A stretch of 64,000 bases of DNA from Gammaproteobacteria bacterium. GTDB taxonomy: Bacteria; Pseudomonadota; Gammaproteobacteria; UBA4575. A program made the translations under genes and the position numbers. The stretch lies in assembly GCA_014075255.1 (NCBI GenBank), contig CP046178.1, positions 1,339,616 through 1,403,615 of the forward strand, read 5' to 3'. Each line of letters starts with the position of its first letter. Position 1 is the first letter of the stretch. This document shows, in pieces, positions 9,141-18,201 of the stretch. The notes below the pieces were generated by a model, which ran no database searches, had not been told where the DNA came from, and was given only the letters and a program-made list of their open reading frames with translations.

Positions 9141-10448
9141 TTAACGTTGAGAAATATTGAGGCCGAGATCAGAGACCGTGTCAACAAAATTGGGGAAAGA
9201 GGTCATAACATTTTCTGTATCTAGAACTGTTATAACAGCATTCGCTTTTATTGAGGCCATAGCAAACGCCATGGCGACACGATGATCACCTCCACTATCA
9301 ATTTCACCACCTTGAAATTGCCCACCTGTAATCACCAATCCATCCGGATTTTCATTAACACTTATGCCCAGCATTTTCAGACCGTTTGCCATGACAGCAA
9401 TTCGATCTGACTCTTTTACCCGCAATTCTTCTGCACCAACTAAGGTAGTTACACCTTGGGCGCAAGCGGCTGCAATAAATATAATTGGAAATTCATCAAT
9501 TGAATTAGCAATTAGCGAATGAGGAATTTTAATTCCATGCAGTGCACTACTTTGAACAATTAGATCTGCAACCGGCTCCTTACCCATATTTCGCTGATTA
9601 GTAACCTGAATATTCGCTCCCATTAACTGCAGTATTTTAATCACTCCATCACGAGTAGGATTAACTCCAACATTACGTATAGTCAACATAGCCTTATCAG
9701 AAATCAATGCACCAACAATTAAAAAAGCTGCGGAAGAAATATCGCCCGGAATTTCGATTTCACAAGCAGATAACTTTCCACCTCCCATGACACAAGCACT
9801 TTGATCATTTAACTCGACAGGGTAGGAAAACGTTTGCAACATTCTTTCAGTATGGTCACGTGTAGGAGTATTTTCTTCGACACATGTTCTCCCTTGTGCA
9901 TACAATCCTGCCAATAACACGCATGACTTTACCTGCGCACTGGGAACGGGAAGCAAGTACTCAATTCCTGACAACACCCTTGATGGCTGCATCACTAAAG
10001 GTGGCGTATAGCCTTCTTCACTAGCAATGTTTGCACCCATTCTCTTTAAAGGTGTTTGAATACGTTGCATGGGCCGTGATGAAAGTGAGTGATCACCTAT
10101 TAAGGTAGATGTAAAATTTTGCCCACTTAAAATACCTGCCAATAATCGCATCGCAGTACCAGAATTCCCCATGTCGAGCACTTTATTTGGTGCACGCAAA
10201 CCTTTTAGACCCACACCTTCTATGCGCACATGCGTGTCGCCAATGCGTTCGATCTGCACACCCATGTTTTGGAATGCAGTTAGCGTTGCTTCACAATCTG
10301 TGGACGACAAAAATCCAATCACATCGCTAACACCTTCAGCCAGCGAGGCAAACATAACGGCACGGTGCGAAATCGATTTGTCGCCAGGTACCTGCATATC
10401 GCCACTGCACATCGCGTTTGGCTCTAAATGAAAATTTGCAGATCCCAT
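9141..10448 (-). CDS. aroA: 3-phosphoshikimate 1-carboxyvinyltransferase
   Basis: EPSP synthase of the shikimate pathway, joining PEP and shikimate-3-phosphate. The 435 residues include PGDKSISHRAVMFASLAEG (substrate-binding Lys-Ser), DMGNSGTAMRLLAGILSG and EELRVKESDRIAVM, all family signatures. It is separate from tyrA, unlike the TyrA-AroA fusion of Pseudomonas and Acinetobacter. The 35-base gap to tyrA and common strand suggest one aromatic amino-acid operon (pheA-tyrA-aroA). Confidence 0.97.
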   Translation of the reverse strand: MGSANFHLEPNAMCSGDMQVPGDKSISHRAVMFASLAEGVSDVIGFLSSTDCEATLTAFQNMGVQIERIGDTHVRIEGVGLKGLRAPNKVLDMGNSGTAMRLLAGILSGQNFTSTLIGDHSLSSRPMQRIQTPLKRMGANIASEEGYTPPLVMQPSRVLSGIEYLLPVPSAQVKSCVLLAGLYAQGRTCVEENTPTRDHTERMLQTFSYPVELNDQSACVMGGGKLSACEIEIPGDISSAAFLIVGALISDKAMLTIRNVGVNPTRDGVIKILQLMGANIQVTNQRNMGKEPVADLIVQSSALHGIKIPHSLIANSIDEFPIIFIAAACAQGVTTLVGAEELRVKESDRIAVMANGLKMLGISVNENPDGLVITGGQFQGGEIDSGGDHRVAMAFAMASIKANAVITVLDTENVMTSFPNFVDTVSDLGLNISQR

Positions 10449-10483
10449 AGGATATTATTCTAAAACTGGTTAGATGAACTACC

Positions 10484-11359
10484 CTATTTATTAGAGTTTT
10501 TGTTGTTCATATTTTTATCGCGCAGCTGTTTCGCTTGATCGAAAGACGCATGGATAGCTTTGCCATCCTGCATAGCTATCTTTTGTTTTAATTCTGCCAA
10601 ACAATTAATAAAACCATCGATGGAATTAATAATTTCATCTTTATTTGCCACACAAATATCTGCCCACATGGTTGGGTCACTAGATGCAATACGCGTAAAA
10701 TCATAAAATCCACCTGCTGCGTAATTAAATATACTCTCCGCATCCTCTCGTTGACCCAAATAATTCACCAAATTGTAGGCCACCATGTGCGGCAAATGGC
10801 TGGTAGCTGATAAAATAGCATCATGCTGGCTTGCAGACATAAAATCCACATTGGCGCCTACTCCCTCCCACATTTTAGTAATTGCATCGCTAGCAGATGC
10901 AGCAGTTTCCTCTGTTGGAGTCAGAATCACTTTCCTATTTTTATATAACTGCTCCACAGCGTGCTCAAAACCACTCTGCTCACCCCCAGCAATGGGGTGC
11001 CCGGGAACAAAATTAATCGGTAGCTCGCCAAAAACATCTAAAGCCGCTTGGACAATATCTGCTTTACTACTGCCAACATCCGTTAATAGTGTTTTAGCAT
11101 TTAAGCTGGGTTTTAAAATAGAAAAAGTATCTTTAATTTTCCCTACCGGCACACCCACCACAATAATATCTGCATCGGAAACATCAACATCTTGCAACAA
11201 CTGATATTCATCAATAATGTTTAACGCTTGTGCTGCAGCCAATCTTTGTGCATCTCTACCCACACCCACAATCGATCGCGCAAGATTGTGTTGCTTCAAA
11301 TCTTTAGCCAGCGAGGCATTAATCAGGCCCACACCAACAAGGTATACTTTGTTAAACAT
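10484..11359 (-). CDS. tyrA: Prephenate dehydrogenase
   Basis: NAD-dependent oxidative decarboxylation of prephenate to 4-hydroxyphenylpyruvate in tyrosine synthesis. The 291-residue monofunctional form has an N-terminal Rossmann motif VGVGLINASLAKDL, the TDVGSSKADIV and GHPIAGGEQSGFEHA active-site segments (catalytic His in GHPIAG), and a helical dimerisation region with LPHMVAYNLV. No chorismate mutase domain is attached. Confidence 0.94.
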   Translation of the reverse strand: MFNKVYLVGVGLINASLAKDLKQHNLARSIVGVGRDAQRLAAAQALNIIDEYQLLQDVDVSDADIIVVGVPVGKIKDTFSILKPSLNAKTLLTDVGSSKADIVQAALDVFGELPINFVPGHPIAGGEQSGFEHAVEQLYKNRKVILTPTEETAASASDAITKMWEGVGANVDFMSASQHDAILSATSHLPHMVAYNLVNYLGQREDAESIFNYAAGGFYDFTRIASSDPTMWADICVANKDEIINSIDGFINCLAELKQKIAMQDGKAIHASFDQAKQLRDKNMNNKNSNK

Positions 11360-11414
11360 AATTTATTAAAAAAACGATGTTAAAGAGAAAACTATAACTT
11401 TATAGTACCGAGAT

Positions 11415-12497
11415 TTATAATACTGCACGGGGATATGAACCAAGCACCTTAAGTAAGTCTGCCTCTGTTTTTAATTCTGCTACACAATTTTTAATAGTGT
11501 CACTTTTAATATGTCCCTCAAGATCTAGAAAGAAAACATATTCCCAATTCACACAATGTGAAGGTCTTGACTCGATTCTCGTCATGCTTACATTATTTTT
11601 CGCGAGTGGCTGCAATAAACTATAGAGCGCGCCGGACTTGTTGCGTGCAGAAATCAATAAAGTGGTTTTATCATCATCCGTAGGCCCTACTTCTTGCTTA
11701 CCAATGATTAAAAATCGAGTGGTGTTATCCGGAGAATCTTCGATTTTTTTATTCTGTATCGTTAAACTGTAAACAGAAGCTGCAGTTTCACTAGCAATAG
11801 CAGCTGCATTTTCCTCATTTGCCGCACGCTTTGCCGCATCGGCATTACTACTCACTGGCACGCGTTTAACACCCGGCAAATTCGTCTCTAGCCATTTTTT
11901 ACATTGCGCCAAAGATTGCTGATGTGAATATAAAACTTCTATGTCAGAAAGTTTTTCCACATTACTTAATAAATGTTGATGCACTCGCATCTCCACCTCA
12001 CCTACAATACTTAAGGTAGATTCTAAAAACATATCTAAAGTACTGTTCACAATTCCTTGAGTAGAGTTCTCTATTGGCACTACGCCATAATTAGCATTAT
12101 CTGATTCCACTTCGCGAAACACGTCGTCTATGTTATTGGTTGCGAGTGTTTGAATTGAATGCCCGAAGTGCTTGTATGCTGCTTCTTCGGTAAATGTGCC
12201 CGATGGGCCTAAAAACGCTACTTGCAATCTTTGCTCTAGCGCCAAACACGCGGACATCACTTCGCGAATAAGCCTAGCCATCTCCTCATTTGAAAGTGGG
12301 CCGTTGTTATACTCAAGCACTCTCTTTAGCACACTCGCTTCACGATCAGGTCGGTAAAACGCATTGCCTTCTCCCGATTCTGCTTTTACTTGTGCAACCT
12401 CCTGAGCCAACTTTGCCCGCTCGCTAATAAAATCGAGCAATTTTCGATCTACAGCATCAATTTCTTGCCTCAATTCTGAAAGTGATTTTTTATCCAT
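11415..12497 (-). CDS. pheA: Bifunctional chorismate mutase / prephenate dehydratase
   Basis: Converts chorismate to prephenate and then phenylpyruvate for phenylalanine synthesis. Residues 1-90 are an AroQ-type chorismate mutase (LRQEIDAVDRKLLDFISERA, then EVMSACLALEQ). Residues 92-270 are the dehydratase (FLGPSGTFTEEAAYKHFG; VVPIENSTQGIV; NTTRFLIIG). Residues 275-360 are an ACT domain with the ESRPS allosteric phenylalanine-binding motif. It is the first gene of the minus-strand aromatic block. No hisC separates it from tyrA. Upstream begins the exopolysaccharide locus. Confidence 0.97.
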   Translation of the reverse strand: MDKKSLSELRQEIDAVDRKLLDFISERAKLAQEVAQVKAESGEGNAFYRPDREASVLKRVLEYNNGPLSNEEMARLIREVMSACLALEQRLQVAFLGPSGTFTEEAAYKHFGHSIQTLATNNIDDVFREVESDNANYGVVPIENSTQGIVNSTLDMFLESTLSIVGEVEMRVHQHLLSNVEKLSDIEVLYSHQQSLAQCKKWLETNLPGVKRVPVSSNADAAKRAANEENAAAIASETAASVYSLTIQNKKIEDSPDNTTRFLIIGKQEVGPTDDDKTTLLISARNKSGALYSLLQPLAKNNVSMTRIESRPSHCVNWEYVFFLDLEGHIKSDTIKNCVAELKTEADLLKVLGSYPRAVL

Positions 12498-12962
12498 TTG
12501 ATACTAAGAAGAATATTTGCAATATGTCTAACATAACCATACTTGTTTAAATTTTATTACGTGTAATCTAGAGTGAATAATATCAAGAAATACAAATCAT
12601 GTTACAAATGATTGCATTGAATTCTTTTCTATATATATTCTAGTGGGCTAATACTGAGATATTAGCTCTTAGTCTAGTGCTTATTATACTACTTCAATTT
12701 CAGACCAGACGAGGGCTCTGCTCATTCCGAGACGCAAGCATCATTCCATGCAAGTATATCGCTGCCTACATAGAATAATCACATATGCAAATACACTTTC
12801 ATGAAAGCATATTTATCATTTCACTCTGCTTTCTTTTTAAAATATTAATCACCCTATTATTACAAACATCTGACTCTATAAATTACTCACTCTAAAATAC
12901 TTGACTTTATATGCTAATATTTAATACAAATTTACCAAATAAAAAGAGTTAGGATAATTTAG
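12498..12962. other. Intergenic region between pheA and the EPS locus
   Basis: A 465-base AT-rich gap between divergent genes. It must carry promoters for pheA (minus) and the GMC oxidoreductase (plus). A TTGACT at 12901-12906 could be a -35 box for the plus gene, but no good -10 follows at proper spacing. No leader peptide rich in phenylalanine codons, attenuator hairpin or RNA gene was recognised. Confidence 0.4.
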
Positions 12963-14534
12963 ATGCAGATTGATGGCCGTTTAACTGGGGAAACAAATAT
13001 TTTTGAAACAGATATTTGTATTATTGGTGCTGGTGCTGCAGGAATTACTATCGCAAAAGAGCTTATTTCTTCCGGAAAAGATATCTGTTTAGTAGAAAGC
13101 GGAGGGCTGACAGTTACTCAAGAAAACCAAGGTCTAGCGAGTGGCGAAAATGTTGGTCATGAATATTTTCCACTTGAAACAACAAGGCTAAGAGCATTTG
13201 GTGGTACTACAGGCCACTGGACAGGCTGGTGCCGACCAATGGAGCCTATCGATTTTGAAAAACGTGATTGGGTACCAGATAGTGGTTGGCCATACGGATT
13301 TGATACATTGAAACCTTACTACGTTCGCGCTCAAAAAATAATGCAAATTGGCCCATATAAATACTTACCGGAAGAATGGGAGTCCCTATCCAACGAACCA
13401 TGGAACTTTGGGCAAGAAAAATCTAACTCAAATGAAATTCAATCACGAATCATTAATCGATTGGTCCAGCATAGCCCGCCCACAAGATTTGGCGAAGTCT
13501 ATCGTGAAGAACTATTTGCGGCAAATAATATTCGAGTTTTTCTAAATTCAAATGTAACCACTATAAATGCTAACAAAACCGGCGAAAACATAAATGATAT
13601 AACGGTTCGCCCAATTGATGGGAAAGCATTCTCAATAAAAGCAAAACAATTCGTATTGGCGGCCAGCGGGCTTGATAACCCAAGAATTCTTCTACTTTCT
13701 AATAATATTCATAAAAATGGCTTGGGTAATAATAACGATAATGTAGGTCGCTATTATATGAATCACACCTGGTTTGCTGCTGCAGGGATTGTTTCTACAA
13801 TACCCAGCTTAAGCTCAGCTTTCTACGAGTATGGCAAAACTATTGCATCCTCTTCCAAGGGCCAAAAAACCAATGTACAAGGCTTTATAGCATTTACACC
13901 TGAGACCCAACGAAAGGAGAAGATTATTAACTTAAGTCTGGTTGTAGAACCAGGCGCAAATCTCAAATGGCTGATAACAAAGCCGATGGAAAATGATAGC
14001 TGGCACTCTCGCATAGGAAGAGCAATAGCCAATATTGATGAGCTTGCAGCCAAAGTACTACACGATACTTTCTCGGATTCGTCAGATTATCAAGTCTTCT
14101 CACTTATAAATGAGATAGAACAGGCCCCGAATCCAGATAGTCGCGTTACTCTAACTGACGACATAGATATTCTTGGACAACGCAAACTTCGTCTTGATTG
14201 GCAATTGCAAGATCTCGATATAAGAAGTATTGCACGTGGACACGAATTATTAGGGGCGGAATTAGCACGACTCGGAATAGGTCGAGTTGTAGGCGCAATG
14301 GACCCAGAATCCGGCTGGCCGCCAGGTCCGTTAGGTAATTGGCATCACATAGGAACTACGCGCATGAGCGAATCGCAATCTAAAGGCGTTGTCGATGCAG
14401 ACTGTCGAGTACACGGAGTTAACAATTTATATATAGCAGGAAGTTCTGTTTTCCCGACCTCAGGCTACTGCAATCCAACCTTAACAATAGTAGCATTGTC
14501 TATAAAATTAGCTGATCATCTAAAGATTCAATAA
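12963..14534 (+). CDS. GMC-family FAD-dependent oxidoreductase
   Basis: A 523-residue flavoprotein with an N-terminal FAD-binding Rossmann fold (DICIIGAGAAGITIAKEL, residues 17-34) and a C-terminal GMC domain. That domain has the catalytic His in WHHIGTTRMS and the conserved Asn in GYCNPTLT. Such enzymes oxidise alcohols or sugars; the substrate cannot be read from sequence. There is no signal peptide of its own. AGGA lies eight bases before the ATG. It is followed after 15 bases by a small protein with a Tat-like leader, which recalls flavoprotein dehydrogenases exported with a small Tat-carrying subunit (inference). Linkage to polysaccharide genes suggests a role in sugar oxidation. Confidence 0.8.
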   Translation: MQIDGRLTGETNIFETDICIIGAGAAGITIAKELISSGKDICLVESGGLTVTQENQGLASGENVGHEYFPLETTRLRAFGGTTGHWTGWCRPMEPIDFEKRDWVPDSGWPYGFDTLKPYYVRAQKIMQIGPYKYLPEEWESLSNEPWNFGQEKSNSNEIQSRIINRLVQHSPPTRFGEVYREELFAANNIRVFLNSNVTTINANKTGENINDITVRPIDGKAFSIKAKQFVLAASGLDNPRILLLSNNIHKNGLGNNNDNVGRYYMNHTWFAAAGIVSTIPSLSSAFYEYGKTIASSSKGQKTNVQGFIAFTPETQRKEKIINLSLVVEPGANLKWLITKPMENDSWHSRIGRAIANIDELAAKVLHDTFSDSSDYQVFSLINEIEQAPNPDSRVTLTDDIDILGQRKLRLDWQLQDLDIRSIARGHELLGAELARLGIGRVVGAMDPESGWPPGPLGNWHHIGTTRMSESQSKGVVDADCRVHGVNNLYIAGSSVFPTSGYCNPTLTIVALSIKLADHLKIQ

Positions 14535-14549
14535 CCAATTTAAACCCAA

Positions 14550-14954
14550 ATGAATCGTTATAGACGTAATATTATATTCACAATTGCAAGCGGATTATCT
14601 TTTCCTTGTGTTGCGAAGTATTCACACTCAATTCCGCAGATTTCGCCTGTTTCACCATCACCAGTACTCAATAAGATATTTCAAGAATGCTGTCCAAATT
14701 TAAGCGATGCTGCTTTCATAGGGAAACAATATCTGCGTCTACAGCCCAAAGAATCAAATGAATCCTTACTGAAATCAAAACTATGGGGCGACATTCCATA
14801 TACAAAAGTAGAACAAGCTGAACCTTGCATTCAAGCAATAATAAAAAATCATATTGCAGACTGCTCAGAAACAAATATGATCACACTAAACGGATTAGTG
14901 CTATCACAAACTGAAATACGCCTTTATGCTTTAGTTTTTCTGCAGTTTGGTTAA
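14550..14954 (+). CDS. Small protein with twin-arginine-like leader
   Basis: I do not recognise a named family. The 134-residue product begins NRYRRNIIFTIASGL, which resembles a twin-arginine export signal, and has paired cysteines (ECC near residue 48). The mature part is acidic and helical, with a hydrophobic C-terminus. It lies 15 bases after the GMC oxidoreductase and ends at a strong terminator, so the two form a bicistronic unit. It may be the small subunit of that enzyme, by analogy with gluconate 2-dehydrogenase subunit 3; this is inference from size, leader and position. No strong ribosome-binding site precedes its ATG. Confidence 0.6.
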   Translation: MNRYRRNIIFTIASGLSFPCVAKYSHSIPQISPVSPSPVLNKIFQECCPNLSDAAFIGKQYLRLQPKESNESLLKSKLWGDIPYTKVEQAEPCIQAIIKNHIADCSETNMITLNGLVLSQTEIRLYALVFLQFG

Positions 14955-14977
14955 TGCCACCTTAGCAATCAGACAAA

Positions 14978-15005
14978 AAAAAGCCCACTAACAAGTGGGC
15001 TTTTT
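14978..15005. terminator. Bidirectional rho-independent terminator
   Basis: An 11-bp perfect stem (aaaaagcccac / gtgggcttttt) with a six-base loop (taacaa). It is flanked by an A-run on the left and a T-run on the right, so it can stop transcription from both sides. It sits between the plus-strand 134-residue gene (stop 14954) and the convergent PEP-CTERM gene (stop 15023). Confidence 0.93.
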
Positions 15006-15022
15006 CAAATAACATATTAGTT

Positions 15023-15625
15023 TTATATATTTTTTTGCTTCTTACGGCGAACCAAACCTAATCCAAGTAAGCCTAATCCCATTAAGCCCAATGTTGCAGG
15101 CTCTGGCACTTTCGTTCCATGACCATATAGATCTGCCCCAAGCCATTTTTTGTATTTACTGTTGTAGACCCAATCACCATAGTAAGGTGTGAATGATTTC
15201 CAAAATTTACCACCACCCCATATTTTTAAATAATCTTCAGTCACAACATTGTTGTAGTATCCGCCATACCATCCAGCGTCTGCAAAGTGGAAACCGCCCT
15301 TATATGTTGATATACCAGAGTAACCATACTTTGTTACAGTGCCATAAAGCGAACCACTGCCATCGAAGTTTAGATAGCCACCAGAAAAATCAACACGACC
15401 ATACCGACCTTTTAACCAGCCTTGTACCTGAGAAAATTTACCAACAGTATCATCCCAGTATCCAGTTAGAGTGCCTGATAACTTTTTGATACTAGTATTA
15501 CCATGTATTTGGCTATAGCCGTAACCTGGGCTGTAAATATCGTATTTAATTTTGGCAAGCGCCCATGCGTTAACTGGAAGAAAAACAAATCCCAGTACGC
15601 ATATTACAAAAAACTTCTTAATCAT
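15023..15625 (-). CDS. PEP-CTERM sorting-domain protein (exosortase substrate)
   Basis: A 200-residue secreted protein with a Sec signal peptide (residues 1-22, ending NAWA) and a C-terminal PEP-CTERM tripartite signal. The signal is VPEPATLGL (173-181), a Gly/Leu hydrophobic helix, then a basic tail RRKKQKNI. This is the recognition signal of exosortases such as the XrtA encoded at 49954-51501. The mature part is low in complexity, rich in Gly, Tyr and Trp, with repeated YG/GG steps that suggest a beta-rich, glycosylated or biofilm-associated surface protein (inference). GGGAGA precedes the ATG, and a sigma-70-type promoter and strong terminator make it a monocistronic gene. It is the only PEP-CTERM protein seen in the window. 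Confidence 0.93.
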   Translation of the reverse strand: MIKKFFVICVLGFVFLPVNAWALAKIKYDIYSPGYGYSQIHGNTSIKKLSGTLTGYWDDTVGKFSQVQGWLKGRYGRVDFSGGYLNFDGSGSLYGTVTKYGYSGISTYKGGFHFADAGWYGGYYNNVVTEDYLKIWGGGKFWKSFTPYYGDWVYNSKYKKWLGADLYGHGTKVPEPATLGLMGLGLLGLGLVRRKKQKNI

Positions 15626-15938
15626 AGTTAACTCTCCCTAGTAAAACTGAATAATACTGAACCTCTTCTCTGTGCAGAGTATACCAACTTCTAATATCGT
15701 GTAAAACCTTGAATTTAATAGATTTACTATCTCGTGACGTAGTTCACTAAATCTGTCATTAGACGTATGGATAACTCACTATTCATCAGTAGGTTATTGA
15801 GCTTTTGTACATAACAACTACACTTAAGCTTGAAGTTGAATGAATGACTAAGTACCTGCTTTCGATACGAAATTCCCTAATTATAAGCTGAGAATCTAAA
15901 CCTCTATAGACAATCTCCTTAAACTTTAATTAATAGAA
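15626..15938. other. Intergenic region upstream of the PEP-CTERM gene
   Basis: This 313-base region holds the PEP-CTERM gene promoter (15678-15705) and the 3' end of the minus-strand arabinose block. No gene and no obvious terminator hairpin for the upstream block were seen. Confidence 0.5.
15678..15705 (-). promoter_or_regulatory. Sigma-70-type promoter of the PEP-CTERM gene
   Basis: On the minus strand TTTACA (-35, 15700-15705) and TATACT (-10, 15678-15683) are separated by 16 bases, each one mismatch from consensus. The predicted start is about 46 bases upstream of the ATG at 15625. Read from sequence only. Confidence 0.55.
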
Positions 15939-17153
15939 TTATGTGGTATCAATTCTTTCGTAGCTTGCTGTGTCTCTTTCAATCAAACGAGTTAAAATAT
16001 AGATTAACCCCAATGCAGCAATCATATATTGACCTATAAAGAATCTCGACCACAGCACTGGAAATAACAGATAATGAATAGCTATATACCCACAAGAAAT
16101 CATCGTAAGAGCAGTTACTGGATTCTCCATTAATTCAATAATAGTTTTTTTATTAAGTGATTTAAAATTCTTCATACGAAAAAATAGAATAAGTTGCAGC
16201 AAAACATTTAGAACAAACACCCAAAACCTATCTTCATTAACAACTTTAATGCTATTTCTTAAAACTACGGTAAAATATTGCTGCAGACTCACGCCTAAAT
16301 TTGAGAATTCTAATGGATGTGCGGCAAGCATATCGCTGATAAAAACGAAGTAAAATACCGTACTCCAACCATAATTCCCAACCAATTCATTCACACCAAA
16401 ATATAAAACGGCTGTTGCTGCAACTGACACACAAGCCTGCACTCGCCATTCAGGTTTGATTGCAAAATAATATGTAAGAACAAGCAATACAAATATCACC
16501 ATATCCGTACGTATCAATACTGAAAGTACTAACAGGGGGAAAACTGCCCAATGCTTTCTAATAAACGCGTAACAAATCAAGCCAAGCCAACAATATGCTA
16601 AAGAATCGGCAGAAGTCTTCTGCCCTGCATCAATCACCCCAGTTAGTACGAATAGCAAAGGCAATAGCGCTCTGAAAAATACAGGTTTGATTTCATTACG
16701 ATACGCGTGAAAAAATACAACTAGCCCCAATGCTGCTGCAGCTGCCGTAATCACGTGGCCAGCGGTAAATATATTAACGCCTAAACTTACTAAAATAAAA
16801 ATTAATCCTACAAAGACAATTCTAATTTTATAATAAGGAATTTGTTGATTAAAAGCATCCGAATCCTCACTCATTAATTTTCTATAACTATCTTTTTTAG
16901 TTAGCTTCTCAAAGTCCTCCTCGGACACATAATTCTGTAGTTCTCTATACAAGTATTCATGCACGATCTCAGGCTCTTGGTTATCCAAGGTCAACGCAGA
17001 AGCCGCATATCCCAACATGTCCCAATTTTGATCTTGTGAATTCATACAGACTAAAAAGAAAAATAAACTTGAAAAAATAATGAAAATATAACAAAGCTTA
17101 TTTAACATATTATTAAATGACGAAATGCTCTGTGATTTACTCTTGATTTCCAT
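15939..17153 (-). CDS. Polytopic membrane protein, candidate GT-C glycosyltransferase
   Basis: A 404-residue integral membrane protein with about ten predicted helices. The first helix (17-38) is followed by a periplasmic loop (40-105) with acidic residues (QDQNWDML, then SEEDFEKL), and a charged C-terminus (ERDTASYERID). This layout resembles GT-C enzymes that use polyprenyl-phosphate sugars, but no single family motif makes the assignment firm. It is the last gene of the arabinose-donor block, five bases after an acyltransferase. The best inference is that it transfers the lipid-linked pentose to an acceptor on the outer face of the inner membrane, as TfpW does for Pseudomonas pilin. Alternatives are an O-unit polymerase or an uncharacterised transporter. 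Confidence 0.5.
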   Translation of the reverse strand: MEIKSKSQSISSFNNMLNKLCYIFIIFSSLFFFLVCMNSQDQNWDMLGYAASALTLDNQEPEIVHEYLYRELQNYVSEEDFEKLTKKDSYRKLMSEDSDAFNQQIPYYKIRIVFVGLIFILVSLGVNIFTAGHVITAAAAALGLVVFFHAYRNEIKPVFFRALLPLLFVLTGVIDAGQKTSADSLAYCWLGLICYAFIRKHWAVFPLLVLSVLIRTDMVIFVLLVLTYYFAIKPEWRVQACVSVAATAVLYFGVNELVGNYGWSTVFYFVFISDMLAAHPLEFSNLGVSLQQYFTVVLRNSIKVVNEDRFWVFVLNVLLQLILFFRMKNFKSLNKKTIIELMENPVTALTMISCGYIAIHYLLFPVLWSRFFIGQYMIAALGLIYILTRLIERDTASYERIDTT

Positions 17154-17158
17154 CTAAA

Positions 17159-18169
17159 TTATCTTTGCTGCAAAGTATAAGATTTATTTGTAAAGCGCTT
17201 ATTAATCCATGATCGAACAGGATTTTCATAGAGATGAAATGATATTGCACCTACTATAATCGACAGAATGAAACCAGATAATTCTCCGCCTGGTAATTTA
17301 TAACTATATTGATAAAAAAGCTGCTGCCATAGGTAAATTGAGTACGACCAAACACCAAGTAAGCGCAAATACTTTAAACTCAATAAGTTGCGAAACAGTC
17401 CAGATGTATCCTCTAAGTGATTAACTGTGAATGCGAGCAATATTGGGGCTAGCGAAAAACTTAGCCATCCTGGTACAGGTTTTACTATGTAGCATAAAAT
17501 CACTGCTCCAAATGTTAAAAAAGGGATGATTGCATGCACCCGCAATGCCAAACTATTTTTAATTAAATTATATCCTGCAGACAAAAATATGAAGCTGATT
17601 GCACACTCTGTTCGTATACGAAACACCTCAACTGAATTCTCCAAACCTGAATTCTCCAAATTTAAATATTTGTAAAAACAAATTGCAATAGATAAAAATC
17701 CAAGCATAACTAAACATGTAGCGGCTAATTTATTGCGTAGAAATATAACAGTCATAACACTCATTAATACATAAGCGTGTTCTTCCACATTCAACGACCA
17801 CAAATGCCCGGTCGGAGTATTAACATCCCAAATATGAGGAACGCTTGGATAATACGTTCTAATAAAGGTTAAATTAGCAAATATTTCTCGTGTTAAATAT
17901 TCATGACCTACGATTGTTTCAAATATATAGACAACAAATACAAACAAAAATAAAACAGGCAAAATACGACTGAAGCGTCGAATATAAAAATCCTTTAAAT
18001 TTAACCGCTTCTCGAATAAGATTTTGCTCATCAGCATTCCAGAAAGGACGAAGAAGATATCTACACCTAAGCGATCTTCCCAAATCCATTCGATATCAAA
18101 AAAATGCCCAATTAGCAGAAAACTAATCGCAATTCCTCGCCAACCATCCCAGATTTCTACACGTTTCAA
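17159..18169 (-). CDS. Acyltransferase 3 family membrane protein
   Basis: A 336-residue, roughly ten-helix O-acyltransferase of the OafA/ExoZ type. Family signs are the N-terminal WDGWRGIAI with RGI and FDIEW nearby, LGVDIFFVLSGMLM, and RRFSRILP. Such proteins move acetyl or other acyl groups across the inner membrane onto sugars. It sits between the epimerase (32-base gap) and the GT-C candidate, and probably acylates the sugar made by this block or the exported polymer. Confidence 0.88.
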   Translation of the reverse strand: MKRVEIWDGWRGIAISFLLIGHFFDIEWIWEDRLGVDIFFVLSGMLMSKILFEKRLNLKDFYIRRFSRILPVLFLFVFVVYIFETIVGHEYLTREIFANLTFIRTYYPSVPHIWDVNTPTGHLWSLNVEEHAYVLMSVMTVIFLRNKLAATCLVMLGFLSIAICFYKYLNLENSGLENSVEVFRIRTECAISFIFLSAGYNLIKNSLALRVHAIIPFLTFGAVILCYIVKPVPGWLSFSLAPILLAFTVNHLEDTSGLFRNLLSLKYLRLLGVWSYSIYLWQQLFYQYSYKLPGGELSGFILSIIVGAISFHLYENPVRSWINKRFTNKSYTLQQR

Positions 18170-18201
18170 AACAATTTAGCTGAGCTACTGCTTCAGCCCT
18201 C

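Noticed and set aside
15668-15690. Possible sigma-54 (-24/-12) promoter upstream of the PEP-CTERM gene (TTGGTATACTCTGCAC on the minus strand)
   Set aside because: The GG and GC doublets are eight bases apart; sigma-54 needs ten. The same bases are better explained by a sigma-70 -10 box (TATACT) with TTTACA 16 bases upstream.
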